DNA of 64,000 nucleotides, from contig CAVPPH010000012.1 of NCBI GenBank assembly GCA_963707275.1, positions 54,466 to 118,465 on the forward strand. Direction: 5' to 3'. The DNA is from JACKBK01 sp963707275 (GTDB lineage Bacteria; Chloroflexota; Anaerolineae; JAAEKA01). The notes beneath the pieces were generated by a model that made no database searches, was not told the origin of the DNA, and was given only the letters and a program-made list of their open reading frames with translations. Below are positions 52,282 through 61,178 of the stretch, piece after piece. The first letter of the stretch is position 1; the number at the start of each line of letters is the position of its first letter. The position numbers and the translations under genes were made by a program.

Positions 52282-53259
52282 ATGAGCAACAACCCAACGT
52301 CACAGCCGTTCCAGCTTCGCGACTTCAGACCCACAGACATCCCGGATTTCGTCGAAGCGATCAATCTGGTTTACCCAGACGAACCAACCACCGTTGAGCA
52401 GATGGAGTACTGGGAAAGCAGCTATCCCAAGGACAATCCGCGGCTGCGGGCGGTGGCTGAGTGGCAGGACGGCAAGACCATCGGCTTCGCGGCCTGCTTC
52501 AACCCGTTCTGGATGGTGACGCCGGGCGCGTACTGGCTGGAGATGCTGGTGCATCCTGAGTATCGAAGGCACGGCGCGGGCAGCGCGCTGCTGGCGGCGG
52601 TTGAACCGTTTGCCTGGCAGCAGAATGCGCTGCGGCTGTGGTCCAACGGCCGCGAAGACCATCTGGACGGGGTCGCCTTTGCCGAAGTCCACGGCTACCA
52701 CAGAATCGGCATCCGTTTCGAGTCGACGCTGGACCTGGACGCGTTCGACGAGACGCCCTTTGTTTCGGCGTTCGACCGCATCGCGGCGGGCGGTTACACG
52801 CTGACGACTCTGGCTGCCGAGAGGCCGCTGGTTCCTGACGCCGACCGTCGGTTGTACGATCTCCACGATCAAGTCATGCTGGACGTGCCGTTTCCTGGCG
52901 GCGCCTATCCCAAAACAACCTACGAACAGTGGCGCGCCTGGGCAATTGACAGCCCGACCAGCGACCACGACGGCATGTTCATCGCCAAACAGGGCGACGA
53001 CTGGGTGGGACTGACATTTGTCGAGATGCCGCCTGGCGGCTCACCGTTCACCGGCTCCACCGGCGTGTTGCGCGCCCACCGCGGCCGCGGGCTGGCCATG
53101 GCGCTCAAGCTGCAATCCTTCCGCTTCCTGCGCGAGCGCGGCAGTGACCAGGTGCGCGCCCACAACGACACCGCCAACCCGCCGATCCTCAACCTCAACG
53201 AGAAGCTGGGATACCGGCGCCTGCCGGGCTGGATATCCTGGGAAAAGACCAGGCCATAG
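52282..53259 (+). CDS. Tandem GNAT-family N-acetyltransferase
   Basis: The 325-residue protein has two GNAT folds. In the first, WLEMLVHPEYRRHGAGSALL is the acetyl-CoA binding strand/loop (R-x-x-G-x-G/A); in the second, TGVLRAHRGRGLAMALKLQS fills that role with HNDTANPPILNLNEKLGYR after it. Such double-GNAT proteins include mycothiol-synthase-like and antibiotic-acetylating enzymes, but the substrate is unknown. ATG 52282 lies 12 bases after GGAGG. The gene is monocistronic, with a strong terminator at 53283. Confidence 0.88.
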   Translation: MSNNPTSQPFQLRDFRPTDIPDFVEAINLVYPDEPTTVEQMEYWESSYPKDNPRLRAVAEWQDGKTIGFAACFNPFWMVTPGAYWLEMLVHPEYRRHGAGSALLAAVEPFAWQQNALRLWSNGREDHLDGVAFAEVHGYHRIGIRFESTLDLDAFDETPFVSAFDRIAAGGYTLTTLAAERPLVPDADRRLYDLHDQVMLDVPFPGGAYPKTTYEQWRAWAIDSPTSDHDGMFIAKQGDDWVGLTFVEMPPGGSPFTGSTGVLRAHRGRGLAMALKLQSFRFLRERGSDQVRAHNDTANPPILNLNEKLGYRRLPGWISWEKTRP

Positions 53260-53282
53260 GCGGTTCATTGCATTCAAGACTT

Positions 53283-53323
53283 AAAAAACGCCTCCCCGGA
53301 AGCTACATCGAGGAGGCGTTTTT
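53283..53323 (+). terminator. Intrinsic terminator of the GNAT gene
   Basis: AAAAACGCCTCC and GGAGGCGTTTTT form a 12-bp stem with a 16-base loop ending in T5; AT-rich on both sides, so it can work in both directions. Confidence 0.85.
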
Positions 53324-53388
53324 GAGTCCTTTCTGCACAGTTGCGTGTAAAGTTTCTTCCAATGCTACACATTTCATAGCTCAATATC

Positions 53389-53417
53389 TTGACATTATCT
53401 ATACAACATGATATAGT
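53389..53417 (+). promoter_or_regulatory. Consensus promoter of the fasciclin gene
   Basis: TTGACA (53389-53394), 17-base spacer, TATAGT (53412-53417), in an AT-rich island (about 53350-53425) unusual for this GC-rich window. Confidence 0.8.
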
Positions 53418-53481
53418 ATTTTCACTAGGGGCGCAATACAGCGCCCAATAAACACCATAACGTACAAGAAAGGACAAACCC

Positions 53482-54053
53482 ATGTTGAAGAAGATGCCAG
53501 TCGCCCTGACCCTCGTCCTGTTGGTCGCTCTTGCAGCTACCAGCGTGATCAGCGCCGCCCCACCGGAGCGGACCTCGATTGTTGACATCGCTCTCGACAT
53601 CAACACCAACACCGGCGAGTTCAGCAGCCTGATAGCGGCGCTGTCCAAGGTCGACAATGAATTGAACGCCGGTTTGATCCCGCTACTGGATGGCAATCGC
53701 CAGTTCACGGTCTTTGCTCCAACCGACGCCGCGTTTGATGCAGCCGCCGAAGCAGCTATCGGACCTGGCGCCACCGGTGCTGACCTGGTCGATGCCCTGC
53801 AGCCCGAGCAGCTTCTGGCGATCCTGACCTACCATGTTGCACCCGGCAATCGCGACTCGTCGGATGTGCTCTCTTCCAGCAAGGTGCGCACCGTCAGCAA
53901 GAGCTTTGTCTTCCCGTACGTTGAAAACGGCAACGCTTACCTGCGTGACGTAGATAGCCTTGGGCTGGCAGCCCGGACGCTCAGATCATCATGCCTGACG
54001 TATTCGCTGCTAACGGCGTGATTCACGTGATCGACTGGGTGCTGATTCCATAA
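53482..54053 (+). CDS. Secreted fasciclin (FAS1) domain protein, one frame break
   Basis: A signal peptide (MLKKMPVALTLVLLVALAAT, cleavage after ISA) precedes one FAS1 domain: FSSLIAALSKVDNELNAGL, QFTVFAPTDAAFDAA (H1 motif), LLAILTYHVAPG, and after a frame change near 53970 DAQIIMPDVFAANGVIHVID with WVLIP, the H2 motif. FAS1 proteins mediate adhesion at the cell surface. AAAGGAC precedes ATG 53482. The repaired length (~190 residues) is typical for a single-domain bacterial FAS1 protein. Confidence 0.88.
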
Positions 54054-54078
54054 CCACACCTTTGTCCCGGAAAATGAC

Positions 54079-54109
54079 AAGCAGCTCGGCCAGATTGGCC
54101 GAGCTGCTT
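54079..54109 (+). terminator. Hairpin terminator after the fasciclin gene
   Basis: A perfect 14-bp stem, AAGCAGCTCGGCCA with TGGCCGAGCTGCTT around GAT; the T run is short. Confidence 0.75.
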
Positions 54110-54125
54110 CGCATCCAGGCATGGC

Positions 54126-54154
54126 TTGACCGCGATTGTGTCGAGGTGTACAAT
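54126..54154 (+). promoter_or_regulatory. Promoter of the ferritin gene
   Basis: TTGACC (54126-54131), 17-base spacer, TACAAT (54149-54154). The leader would be about 65 bases. Confidence 0.7.
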
Positions 54155-54225
54155 GATCTCGGCGGGCAGGAATTTGCCTGCCCCTGTACATCCAACAACC
54201 AATCGCTATTCAGGAGGCAACAAAA

Positions 54226-54729
<504 letters not shown>

Positions 54730-54752
54730 TCGCTGCTCGACCAAATACAACT

Positions 54753-54784
54753 AAGACCCGACGAGCCATTTCGTCGGGTCTTTT
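54753..54784 (+). terminator. Intrinsic terminator of the ferritin gene
   Basis: AAGACCCGACGA pairs with TCGTCGGGTCTT, followed by TTTG; a strong 12-bp stem. Confidence 0.88.
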
Positions 54785-54903
54785 GTTTGTAAGGGACTGC
54801 CAAACAGGTCGAGGAAGCTCGCCAGACGGCCGAGCAGCGCACCGGCAACGATGATGGTATGCTCGAGGTTGTAGCGCCCAAGGGCGTCAGGCTGCCTGGG
54901 TGA

Positions 54904-57093
54904 CTACCCCAGATCGCGCATACTCAGCCCGATACGCCCGCGCTCCTTGTCGATCTTGACGACACGCACCTGCACCACGTCACCGACGCTGACGACTTCG
55001 TAGGGGTTGCGCACGTAACGATCCGCCATCTGGCTGACGTGCACCAGCCCGTCATGCTTGACGCCGATGTCGACAAACGCGCCGAAGTCCACCACGTTGC
55101 GCACCGTGCCGGTCAGCACCATCCCTTCTGTCATGTCTTCCAGGCTGAGCACATCATGCCGCAGCAGCGGCGCGGGCAGATCGTCGCGCGGGTCACGTCC
55201 CGGCCGCAGCAGCGCCTCGAAGATGTCCTGTCAGAGTCGGGACACCCACCTCCAGCAGCTCGGCCAGCGCCTTCAGGTCGTTCTGCAGCGCGGAACTGAC
55301 GCAGCCGCGCGCTCAGGTCCACCATGCGCCAGTTCAGATCAGCCAGCGCCAGCAGGTTCTCGGCCACGGCGTAGCTCTCTGGGTGCACGGTCGTGCGGTC
55401 CAGCGGGTTCTTGCTCTCCGGCACGCGCAGGAAACCGGCCGCCTGCTGATACGCTTTCGGTCCCAATCCCTTGACCTTGAGCAGCGTGCTGCGCTTCTGA
55501 AAGGCGCCGTTCTCATCGCGATAGGCGACGATGTTCTGCGCCACCTTCGGCCCGATCCCGGCCACGTATTTCAGCAAAGCTGGCGAGGCGGTGTTGACGT
55601 CCACACCGACCGCGTTGACCGCATCCTCAACCACCGCATCCAGCGTCGCCGCCAGCTTCTTCTGGTCCACGTCGTGCTGGTAGAGGCCGACGCCGATGCT
55701 CTGCGGGTCGATCTTGACCAGTTCACCCAGCGGATCCTGCAAGCGTCGAGCAATGCTGACAGCGCCGCGTATCGACACATCCAGATCGGGAAACTCCTGC
55801 CGCGCCAGCCCCGACGCCGAATACACGCTGGCCCCCGCCTCGCTGACCATCACATAGGCGAGGCCCTTTCCCTTCTTCTCCCTCATTTCCCCTTTCCGCT
55901 CTCCCACTCCCCAATCACCTCCGCCGCCAACTGTTCCGTCTCACGGCTGGCCGTGCCGTTGCCGACCGCCAGGATATCTACCCCGAAGCGCTGCACGGCG
56001 GCCAGCAGCAGCTCTTTGCTGCGCTGCCGGTCGCGCTGCGGCTCGTGCGGATAGATGGTGAAGCTGGCCAGGTACTTGCCGGTGCCGTCCACCACCGCGA
56101 CCTTGCAGCCGCTGCGGAAGCCGGGATCGATGCCCATCACTACCTTGCCGCGGATCGGTGGCTGCATCAGCAGCGCCTTGAGGTTGGTGGCGAAGACGTG
56201 GATCGCGTGGTCGTCGGAAGCGTCAGTCAACCCGCCGCGGGTCTCGCGCTCGATGGCCGGCGCGATCAGCCGGCTGTAACCGTCCTCCACCGCCGCGCGC
56301 ACATGGGCAGCAAAGGGCGAGCGCGGGTTCGACACCACGCGGCGCTCGATCTGCCCGACGATCAGGTCGTCCGGTGTGTCCAGCGACACCTTGAGAACGC
56401 CCTCCGCCTCGCCGCGGTTGATGGCCAGCAACTGGTGCGGCGGCAGGTCGCCCACCGGCGCGCGGAACTCGTGATACATCTCGTACTTGTTGCCCGGATC
56501 CGCGCCGGCCTTGGCGAGACGCACCAGCACCATGCCGTCGCGCTGCGTCTCACGCCGTGCGATCTCGCGCGAGATGGCGTCATCGCTGACACTGCTCGGC
56601 CACGATGTCGCGCGCGCCGGCCAGCGCGTCATCGACCGATGCGACCTCATCGTTCAGATACGCGGCGGGCGAGGCGCTCGATGTCCGCGACGGTCTCCTG
56701 GGCCAGCATCAATTCAGCCAGCGGCGCCAGGCCGCGCTCGCGGGCAATGGTGGCGCGCGTGCGCCGCTTCGGGCGATAGGGCAGATAGAGGTCCTCGACC
56801 TGTTGCAGCGTCTCGGCGATTTCGATGGCCGCGCGCAGCTCCGGCGTCAGCTTGCCCTGCTCGTCGATGGACGCCAGCACCGCTTGCTTGCGCTCGAGCA
56901 GGTTACGCAGATAGGCCAGCCGCGCCTCGATCTGGCGCAACTGCACCTCGTCCAGCCCGCCGGTGGCTTCCTTGCGATAGCGGGCGATAAAGGGGATGGT
57001 GTTGCCGGCGTCCAGCAGTTCGACTGCGCCGGCGACTTGATCGATCCGCAGCGCCAGTTCCCTGGCGATCACAGCAATGATTTGGTTGATCAT
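54904..57093 (-). CDS. tex: Tex-family RNA-binding transcription accessory protein, about five frame breaks and a purine insertion
   Basis: Tex is a ~780-residue nucleic-acid-binding protein. Seen in order: the N-terminal IPFIARYRKEATGGLDEVQL, YRPKRRTRATIARERGL, the YqgF domain (VVMGIDPGFRSGCKVAVVD), NGTASRETEQLA, then EAGASVYSASGLARQEFPDL, SVGVGLYQHDV-like, the helix-hairpin-helix NTASPALLKYVAGIGPKVAQ, and the S1 domain VDFGAFVDIGVKHDGLVHVS. Breaks lie near 56668, 56592, 55900, 55305 and 55235. The break at 55900 coincides with a ~45-base polypurine tract (55864-55912) read as EWESGKGKGEMREKKGKG, absent from normal Tex. Shares a mirrored promoter region with dgt. Confidence 0.9.
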
Positions 57094-57212
57094 GGTTTCC
57101 TTGTCAGGTGACAGCCACTAGCATCAGCGACTGCGTAGCTCAACCGCAGCACCCGAAAGTGACCGGCACCTTCGGCGTTCGCGTCGTAGCCTTGGAGAAA
57201 TATGGCCGGTCG

Positions 57213-57241
57213 ATCTTGCCACCGGGTCGATGGTCTGTCAA
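57213..57241 (-). promoter_or_regulatory. Promoter of tex (mirrored partner of the dgt promoter)
   Basis: On the minus strand: TTGACA (57236-57241), 17-base spacer, CAAGAT (57213-57218). Its TTGACAGACC start is the exact inverted copy of 57276-57285. Confidence 0.6.
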
Positions 57242-57275
57242 GTATCGCCGCGGGCCAGCGACGCGCGAGCTCCCT

Positions 57276-57304
57276 TGACAGACCTTGTAGCCGGTGTTAA
57301 ACTC
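57276..57304 (+). promoter_or_regulatory. Promoter of dgt
   Basis: TTGACA (57276-57281), 17-base spacer, TAAACT (57299-57304). The 10-bp inverted repeat GGTCTGTCAA/TTGACAGACC (57232-57241, 57276-57285) covers both -35 boxes and could be an operator. Confidence 0.7.
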
Positions 57305-57421
57305 CCGCCATAGGTTCCCGCCACAACACGTTTGCGGTGACAGTCACTTGCAACGCGATCGACAGGATCGGTGGAGATTCGCTGAAGCGACTGCGCCGGT
57401 CAGTACCATGGAACATCACCT

Positions 57422-58601
57422 ATGATCCTGACACGAGAACAACTTGAACGACGCGAGCGCGAGTTTCTGGCGGCCTACGCCATGAACAGCGGCGACAGCC
57501 GCGGGCGTGCCTACCCCGACGACGAGCATCCCTATCGCACCGCCTACCAGAAGGACCGCGACCGGGTCATTCACACCACCGCTTTCCGCCGCCTGGAATA
57601 CAAGACCCAGGTCTTCGTCTACCACGAGGGGGATCACTACCGCAACCGGCTGACCCACTCCATCGAGGTCGCCCAGATCGGGCGCACCATGTCGCGCACG
57701 CTCGGCGCCAACGAAGACCTGACCGAGGCGATCTGCCTGGCCCACGACCTGGGCCATCCACCGTTCGGTCACACCGGCGAGCACGTGCTCAACGAGCTGA
57801 TGGATGGCTACGGCGGCTTTGACCACCAGCGCCAGACCATGCGCATCGTGGAGCGGCTGGAGGAACGCTATCCGGGCTTCCCCGGCCTCAATCTGACCTA
57901 CGAAGTGCGTGAGGGACTGGTCAAGCACGACACCAGTCTACGACGTGACTGACGCCAGCGGCTACGAACCAGATCGGGCAGGCACGCTGGAGTGCCAGAT
58001 CGCCAACCTGGCCGACGAGATCGCCTACAGCGCTGCCGATCTGGAGGACGGTCTGCGCAGCGGCATCCTCGACCCGCGGGCGGTTGCTGAGCTGACGCTG
58101 TGGCAGAAGCTGCACGATGTGCTGTCTCTCGATCCCCTCAACCCAGTGGCGGACGACGAACCGTTGACGACGCTGGTGCGCGCCAGGACGGTTCGCAAGC
58201 TGATCGGTGCGCTGGTGACCGATTCGATCTCAACCACATCGCTGCGACTGGACGAACTGGAGTTCGACTCGGTGGACGCACTGCGGGCCTACGGCGAAAA
58301 CGTCGCAACCTTCTCGCCGGAAATGCACGTCCTCAACGAAGAGCTGAAGGCGTTTCTGCTGGAAGACTTCTACCGGAACTGGCGGGTGCATCGCATGGCC
58401 GCCAAAGCGCAGCGCATCCTGCGCGACCTGTTCAACGCTTACTGTGCGGATCCACAGCAGTTACCGCCTGACACTCAAGCGCGATTGGCAGAAGGGGCAG
58501 ACAGCACACAGCGGGTCATCTGCGACTACATCGCGGGAATGACCGACCGCTACGCTATCCAGGAACACCAGAAGCTGTTCGACCCTGAAGCGCGCGTCTG
58601 A
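57422..58601 (+). CDS. dgt: Deoxyguanosinetriphosphate triphosphohydrolase-like HD protein, one frame break
   Basis: Dgt-type enzymes remove triphosphate from dNTPs. The HD-domain ligands are present: TTAFRRLEYKTQVF, HRNRLTHSIEVAQI (first His), ICLAHDLGHPPFGHTGEHVL (HD pair) and the later ADEIAYSAADLEDGL aspartate. The frame changes near 57940, where dropping one A restores KHDT-VYDVTDASGYEP. The C-terminal half (ISTTSLRLDELEFDSVDALR and on) is intact. Length after repair, ~393 residues, fits the bacterial dGTPase type 2 group. Confidence 0.92.
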
Positions 58602-58645
58602 GCGCTGGTAGCGGAGTGGCAGGTTGCAAGTAGCAAGTAGCAAGA

Positions 58646-58680
58646 ATCCAACAGGCGGGCCGTAACGGCCCGCCTGTTCG
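58646..58680 (+). terminator. Hairpin terminator after dgt
   Basis: AACAGGCGGGCCG and CGGCCCGCCTGTT form a 13-bp stem around TAA. T run short. Confidence 0.8.
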
Positions 58681-58748
58681 CGTTTGCAATGAATACCGGC
58701 CTGCATCTGAAACGATTGTGCGTATAGCGCACAACCATGGATAAAAGT

Positions 58749-58829
58749 GTCACTGCGAGGCGGCAACCGCCGAAGCAGTCTCTCTAGTAAAGCCGAGAGA
58801 TTGCTTCGCCGCAGACGGCTCGCAATGAC
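58749..58829. repeat. Dispersed palindromic element (GTCA-TGCGAG / AGATTGCTTCG type)
   Basis: The 81-base element begins GTCACTGCGAGG and ends CTCGCAATGAC, with inner GAAGCAGTCTCTC / GAGAGATTGCTTC arms, making a long imperfect hairpin. This is the well-known type of palindromic repeat with CGAAGCAATCTC arms found scattered in many bacterial genomes. It lies in the 366-base gap between dgt and a membrane protein gene; the remainder of the gap holds no gene. Confidence 0.75.
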
Positions 58830-58967
58830 GATTACACGCCATTTTCAACTCAGCCACCTCGCTGACGCGACGGCACTCCAACGGGTGAAAATAGCGGGCC
58901 TCGGTCGGAGAGCGGCGTGAGCTGGGATGAACTATTTTCGAAGCAGGGTGCAGCCTCCTGATCGGCG

Positions 58968-60002
58968 TTATCCGGTCGGTGGCTGCTGAATGACCCGTAG
59001 CTCGACCATCAGGTGGCGAATTGTGCTGCTGGGCGGCGCGATGGACTGGTCGTACTCCATATCCATCACCTTACCGGCCAGTCGCAGCGTCTGCGCGTCC
59101 AACACGAACCCGATCCCCTGACCCAGCAACACCGCGTCGCCGCGCGAGGAGAGCTTCTCGCGCAACGGCGGGTTGCCGTAGGCGTAGTCGGTCATCAACA
59201 CCTTGGTGACGGTGCGGATGTCGCTCTTGTCGAACAGCCAAACCTCCAGCGCAGTGGCGCGGTCAGGATCGCCGTCCACCGTCTCGGAGATCGTCACGCC
59301 GCACTCGCCAAGATAAGTGCCGTCGGGACCTTCTATGTCGAAACTCTCGTCGAAGGTCTTGTCGCCCTGGTTGAACTCGGCCCGGAAGCGCTGGCCCGGT
59401 GGCTCACTGGGCGTGGCGACAGCGGCGGACGCAACAGAGCGATCGGCACCGGGTGCAACAGCCGCAGCAGCCTGCATCTCATCATCTTGATAAGCATCAT
59501 CGTCAGAAGCTGAGCGGCGGCGCAACAACAGCCAGGCAGCCAGCGCAATCCCGCCGGCGATCAACAGAAGTCCCAACACAGTCAACAGACCGCTGCTGCC
59601 GCCATCCTGAGCCTGAGCAGTCCCTTCCTGCGCCTGAGCGGGCGCAGCTGGAACGTCAAGCTGCAGGTTAATCGCAGCCGCCATAGCGCGAACCCTGTCG
59701 GCTGTCACCAGATCGCCGGAGGCCTCAGCTGCCGCGACGGCTTCAGATGCAATCGCGGCCACGTCAGCCTGAGTGCCCATGGCTTGCAGCCGCTCGACCA
59801 CTTTGCCGCTGTCCTGTGTCTGGGCAAAGGCCTCAGCAGCCGTAACGACATACCCTGTTTTGAGTGTTGGATCAAGGTCCTGCAGGCCGGCGTTGTTCCA
59901 TTTGACCGGCGCAATCAGCCAACCGAGAAGGAACCAGCCGAGGATGATTCCGAACAGCAATGGAACGAGCCACCAAAGATAAGTACGTTTGCGGTCTCCC
60001 AT
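58968..60002 (-). CDS. Two-helix membrane protein of unknown function
   Basis: The 344-residue protein has an N-terminal membrane helix (YLWWLVPLLFGIILGWFLLG), an outside helical domain (~residues 35-130, AEAFAQTQDSGKVVERLQAM), a second membrane helix (GLLTVLGLLLIAGGIALAAW) followed by LLLRRR, an Ala/Asp linker and a C-terminal beta-rich domain (DESFDIEGPDGTYLGECGVT, TALEVWLFDKSDIRTVTKVL). The last domain looks like a conserved soluble module of this phylum. ATG 60002 has AAGGAGG upstream. I do not recognise a function. It follows the recombinase gene on the same strand. Confidence 0.7.
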   Translation of the reverse strand: MGDRKRTYLWWLVPLLFGIILGWFLLGWLIAPVKWNNAGLQDLDPTLKTGYVVTAAEAFAQTQDSGKVVERLQAMGTQADVAAIASEAVAAAEASGDLVTADRVRAMAAAINLQLDVPAAPAQAQEGTAQAQDGGSSGLLTVLGLLLIAGGIALAAWLLLRRRSASDDDAYQDDEMQAAAAVAPGADRSVASAAVATPSEPPGQRFRAEFNQGDKTFDESFDIEGPDGTYLGECGVTISETVDGDPDRATALEVWLFDKSDIRTVTKVLMTDYAYGNPPLREKLSSRGDAVLLGQGIGFVLDAQTLRLAGKVMDMEYDQSIAPPSSTIRHLMVELRVIQQPPTG

Positions 60003-60023
60003 TTGCAACCTCCTTGTGTTGGG

Positions 60024-61001
60024 TCAACGATGCGAGTCTACGATGTGGTCGGGGTGGTCACTGGCTTGCCCGGCGGGCTCCCAGTCGGCGGAACTGCGAT
60101 GGCGAGTGTCCAGGCTGCCGCGCGGGTGTGCGCTGCGCACGACCTCGTGCAGGCGCGCCTGGCTGACGTGAGTGTAGCGTTGCGTAGTGGCCGGGCTTTC
60201 GTGGCCCAGCATCTCCTGAATGATGCGGATATCGACGCCTTCATCGATAAGGTGGGTGGCGAAGGAGTGCCTCATCGCGTGCGGCGTCACCTTGCGGTCG
60301 ATGCCGGCCGCCCTGGCGTAGCGGTCCAGCATTCGAATGATGCTGACCCGCCGCAGCCGCTGGCCGAAACGGTTCAGAAAGAGCGCGCTGTCGTCTTCCT
60401 TGCCAACAAGGCTGGGACGGCCTTGCAGCAGGTAGAGGCGCAGCGTGGCTTCGGCGGACCTACCGAACAGGGCAATGCGCTCCTTGTTGCCCTTGCCCAG
60501 CACACGCACCTCGCGGCGGCTGAGGTCCAGGTCGGTCAGATCAAGCTTCTCCAACTCGCCAAGCCGGATGCCGCTGCCGTAAAAGACCTCCAGAATCGCC
60601 AGATCACGCTGGCCCTGGGGAGTTGCCACGTCCGGCATCCGCAGCATGGCCAGCACCTCGTCGTAGCTCAGCACCCGCGGCTGGCGTTTGGGCTGCTTGG
60701 GCGCGCTGATGTTGGCCAGCGGGTTGTGATCGAGCCTGTCCTCACGCACCAGATAGGTACAGCAGGCGCGGACCTCAGAGAGCTTGCGGGCGATGCTGCC
60801 CGGCACATAGCCGCCGACCCGCAGATCAGCCAACCAGCGGCGCACCAGCGCCTTGTCAACTAGTCGCCATTCTTCCACGCCGTGCGCCTGCGCGAACTCG
60901 ATGAACTGGCCGATCTCCGTGCGGTAATTGCGCACCGTGTAAGGAGACAGGTTGCGTTCGACCTCAAGATAGACGACGTAGCGATCCAGGTCCTGTTGCA
61001 T
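60024..61001 (-). CDS. xerC: Tyrosine recombinase XerC/XerD-type
   Basis: The 325-residue protein has the N-terminal core-binding domain (YLEVERNLSPYTVRNYRTEI) and a catalytic domain with all active-site residues: Arg in SGIRLGELEKL, Lys in LGKGNKER, HAMRHSFATHLIDEG (His-x-x-Arg), LGHESPATTQRYTHVS with the last His and the tyrosine nucleophile. Such enzymes resolve chromosome dimers at dif. The C-terminal ~35 residues after LHEVVRSAHPRG are a disordered extension. It lies next to topA on the same strand, an arrangement also known from other bacteria. XerC and XerD cannot be separated by sequence reading alone. Confidence 0.9.
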   Translation of the reverse strand: MQQDLDRYVVYLEVERNLSPYTVRNYRTEIGQFIEFAQAHGVEEWRLVDKALVRRWLADLRVGGYVPGSIARKLSEVRACCTYLVREDRLDHNPLANISAPKQPKRQPRVLSYDEVLAMLRMPDVATPQGQRDLAILEVFYGSGIRLGELEKLDLTDLDLSRREVRVLGKGNKERIALFGRSAEATLRLYLLQGRPSLVGKEDDSALFLNRFGQRLRRVSIIRMLDRYARAAGIDRKVTPHAMRHSFATHLIDEGVDIRIIQEMLGHESPATTQRYTHVSQARLHEVVRSAHPRGSLDTRHRSSADWEPAGQASDHPDHIVDSHR

Positions 61002-61045
61002 GGTCAGAAGGTCATGGATTGGTGCGATGATCCTGTTGCTCTCGT

Positions 61046-61178
61046 GCAGCGCCGCCTGTGGTTGAAACCCACAGGCTGATACCGCAAAGCCTGCTCAAAG
61101 CAGGCTGGGAATCGGCTCCGCCAGCTTGCTTCAGCATGCTTTGGCATGTCAGACGCCGAATTCATTCGGCGGCCCTCA
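61046..61178. repeat. Cluster of short palindromes between topA and xerC
   Basis: Consecutive hairpins can be drawn: GCCTGTGG-TTGAAA-CCCACAGGC, GCCTGC-TCAAA-GCAGGC, CATGC/GCATG and GCCGAATTCATTCGGC. This string resembles the REP-like intergenic element with CAGGCTGATACCG found in Chloroflexota; it fills the whole gap. Confidence 0.65.

Noticed and set aside
54730..54903. Short hydrophobic frame on the minus strand after tex (LEHTIIVAGALLGRLASFLD)
   Set aside because: It looks membrane-like but is under 50 codons without start or ribosome site; too little to call.
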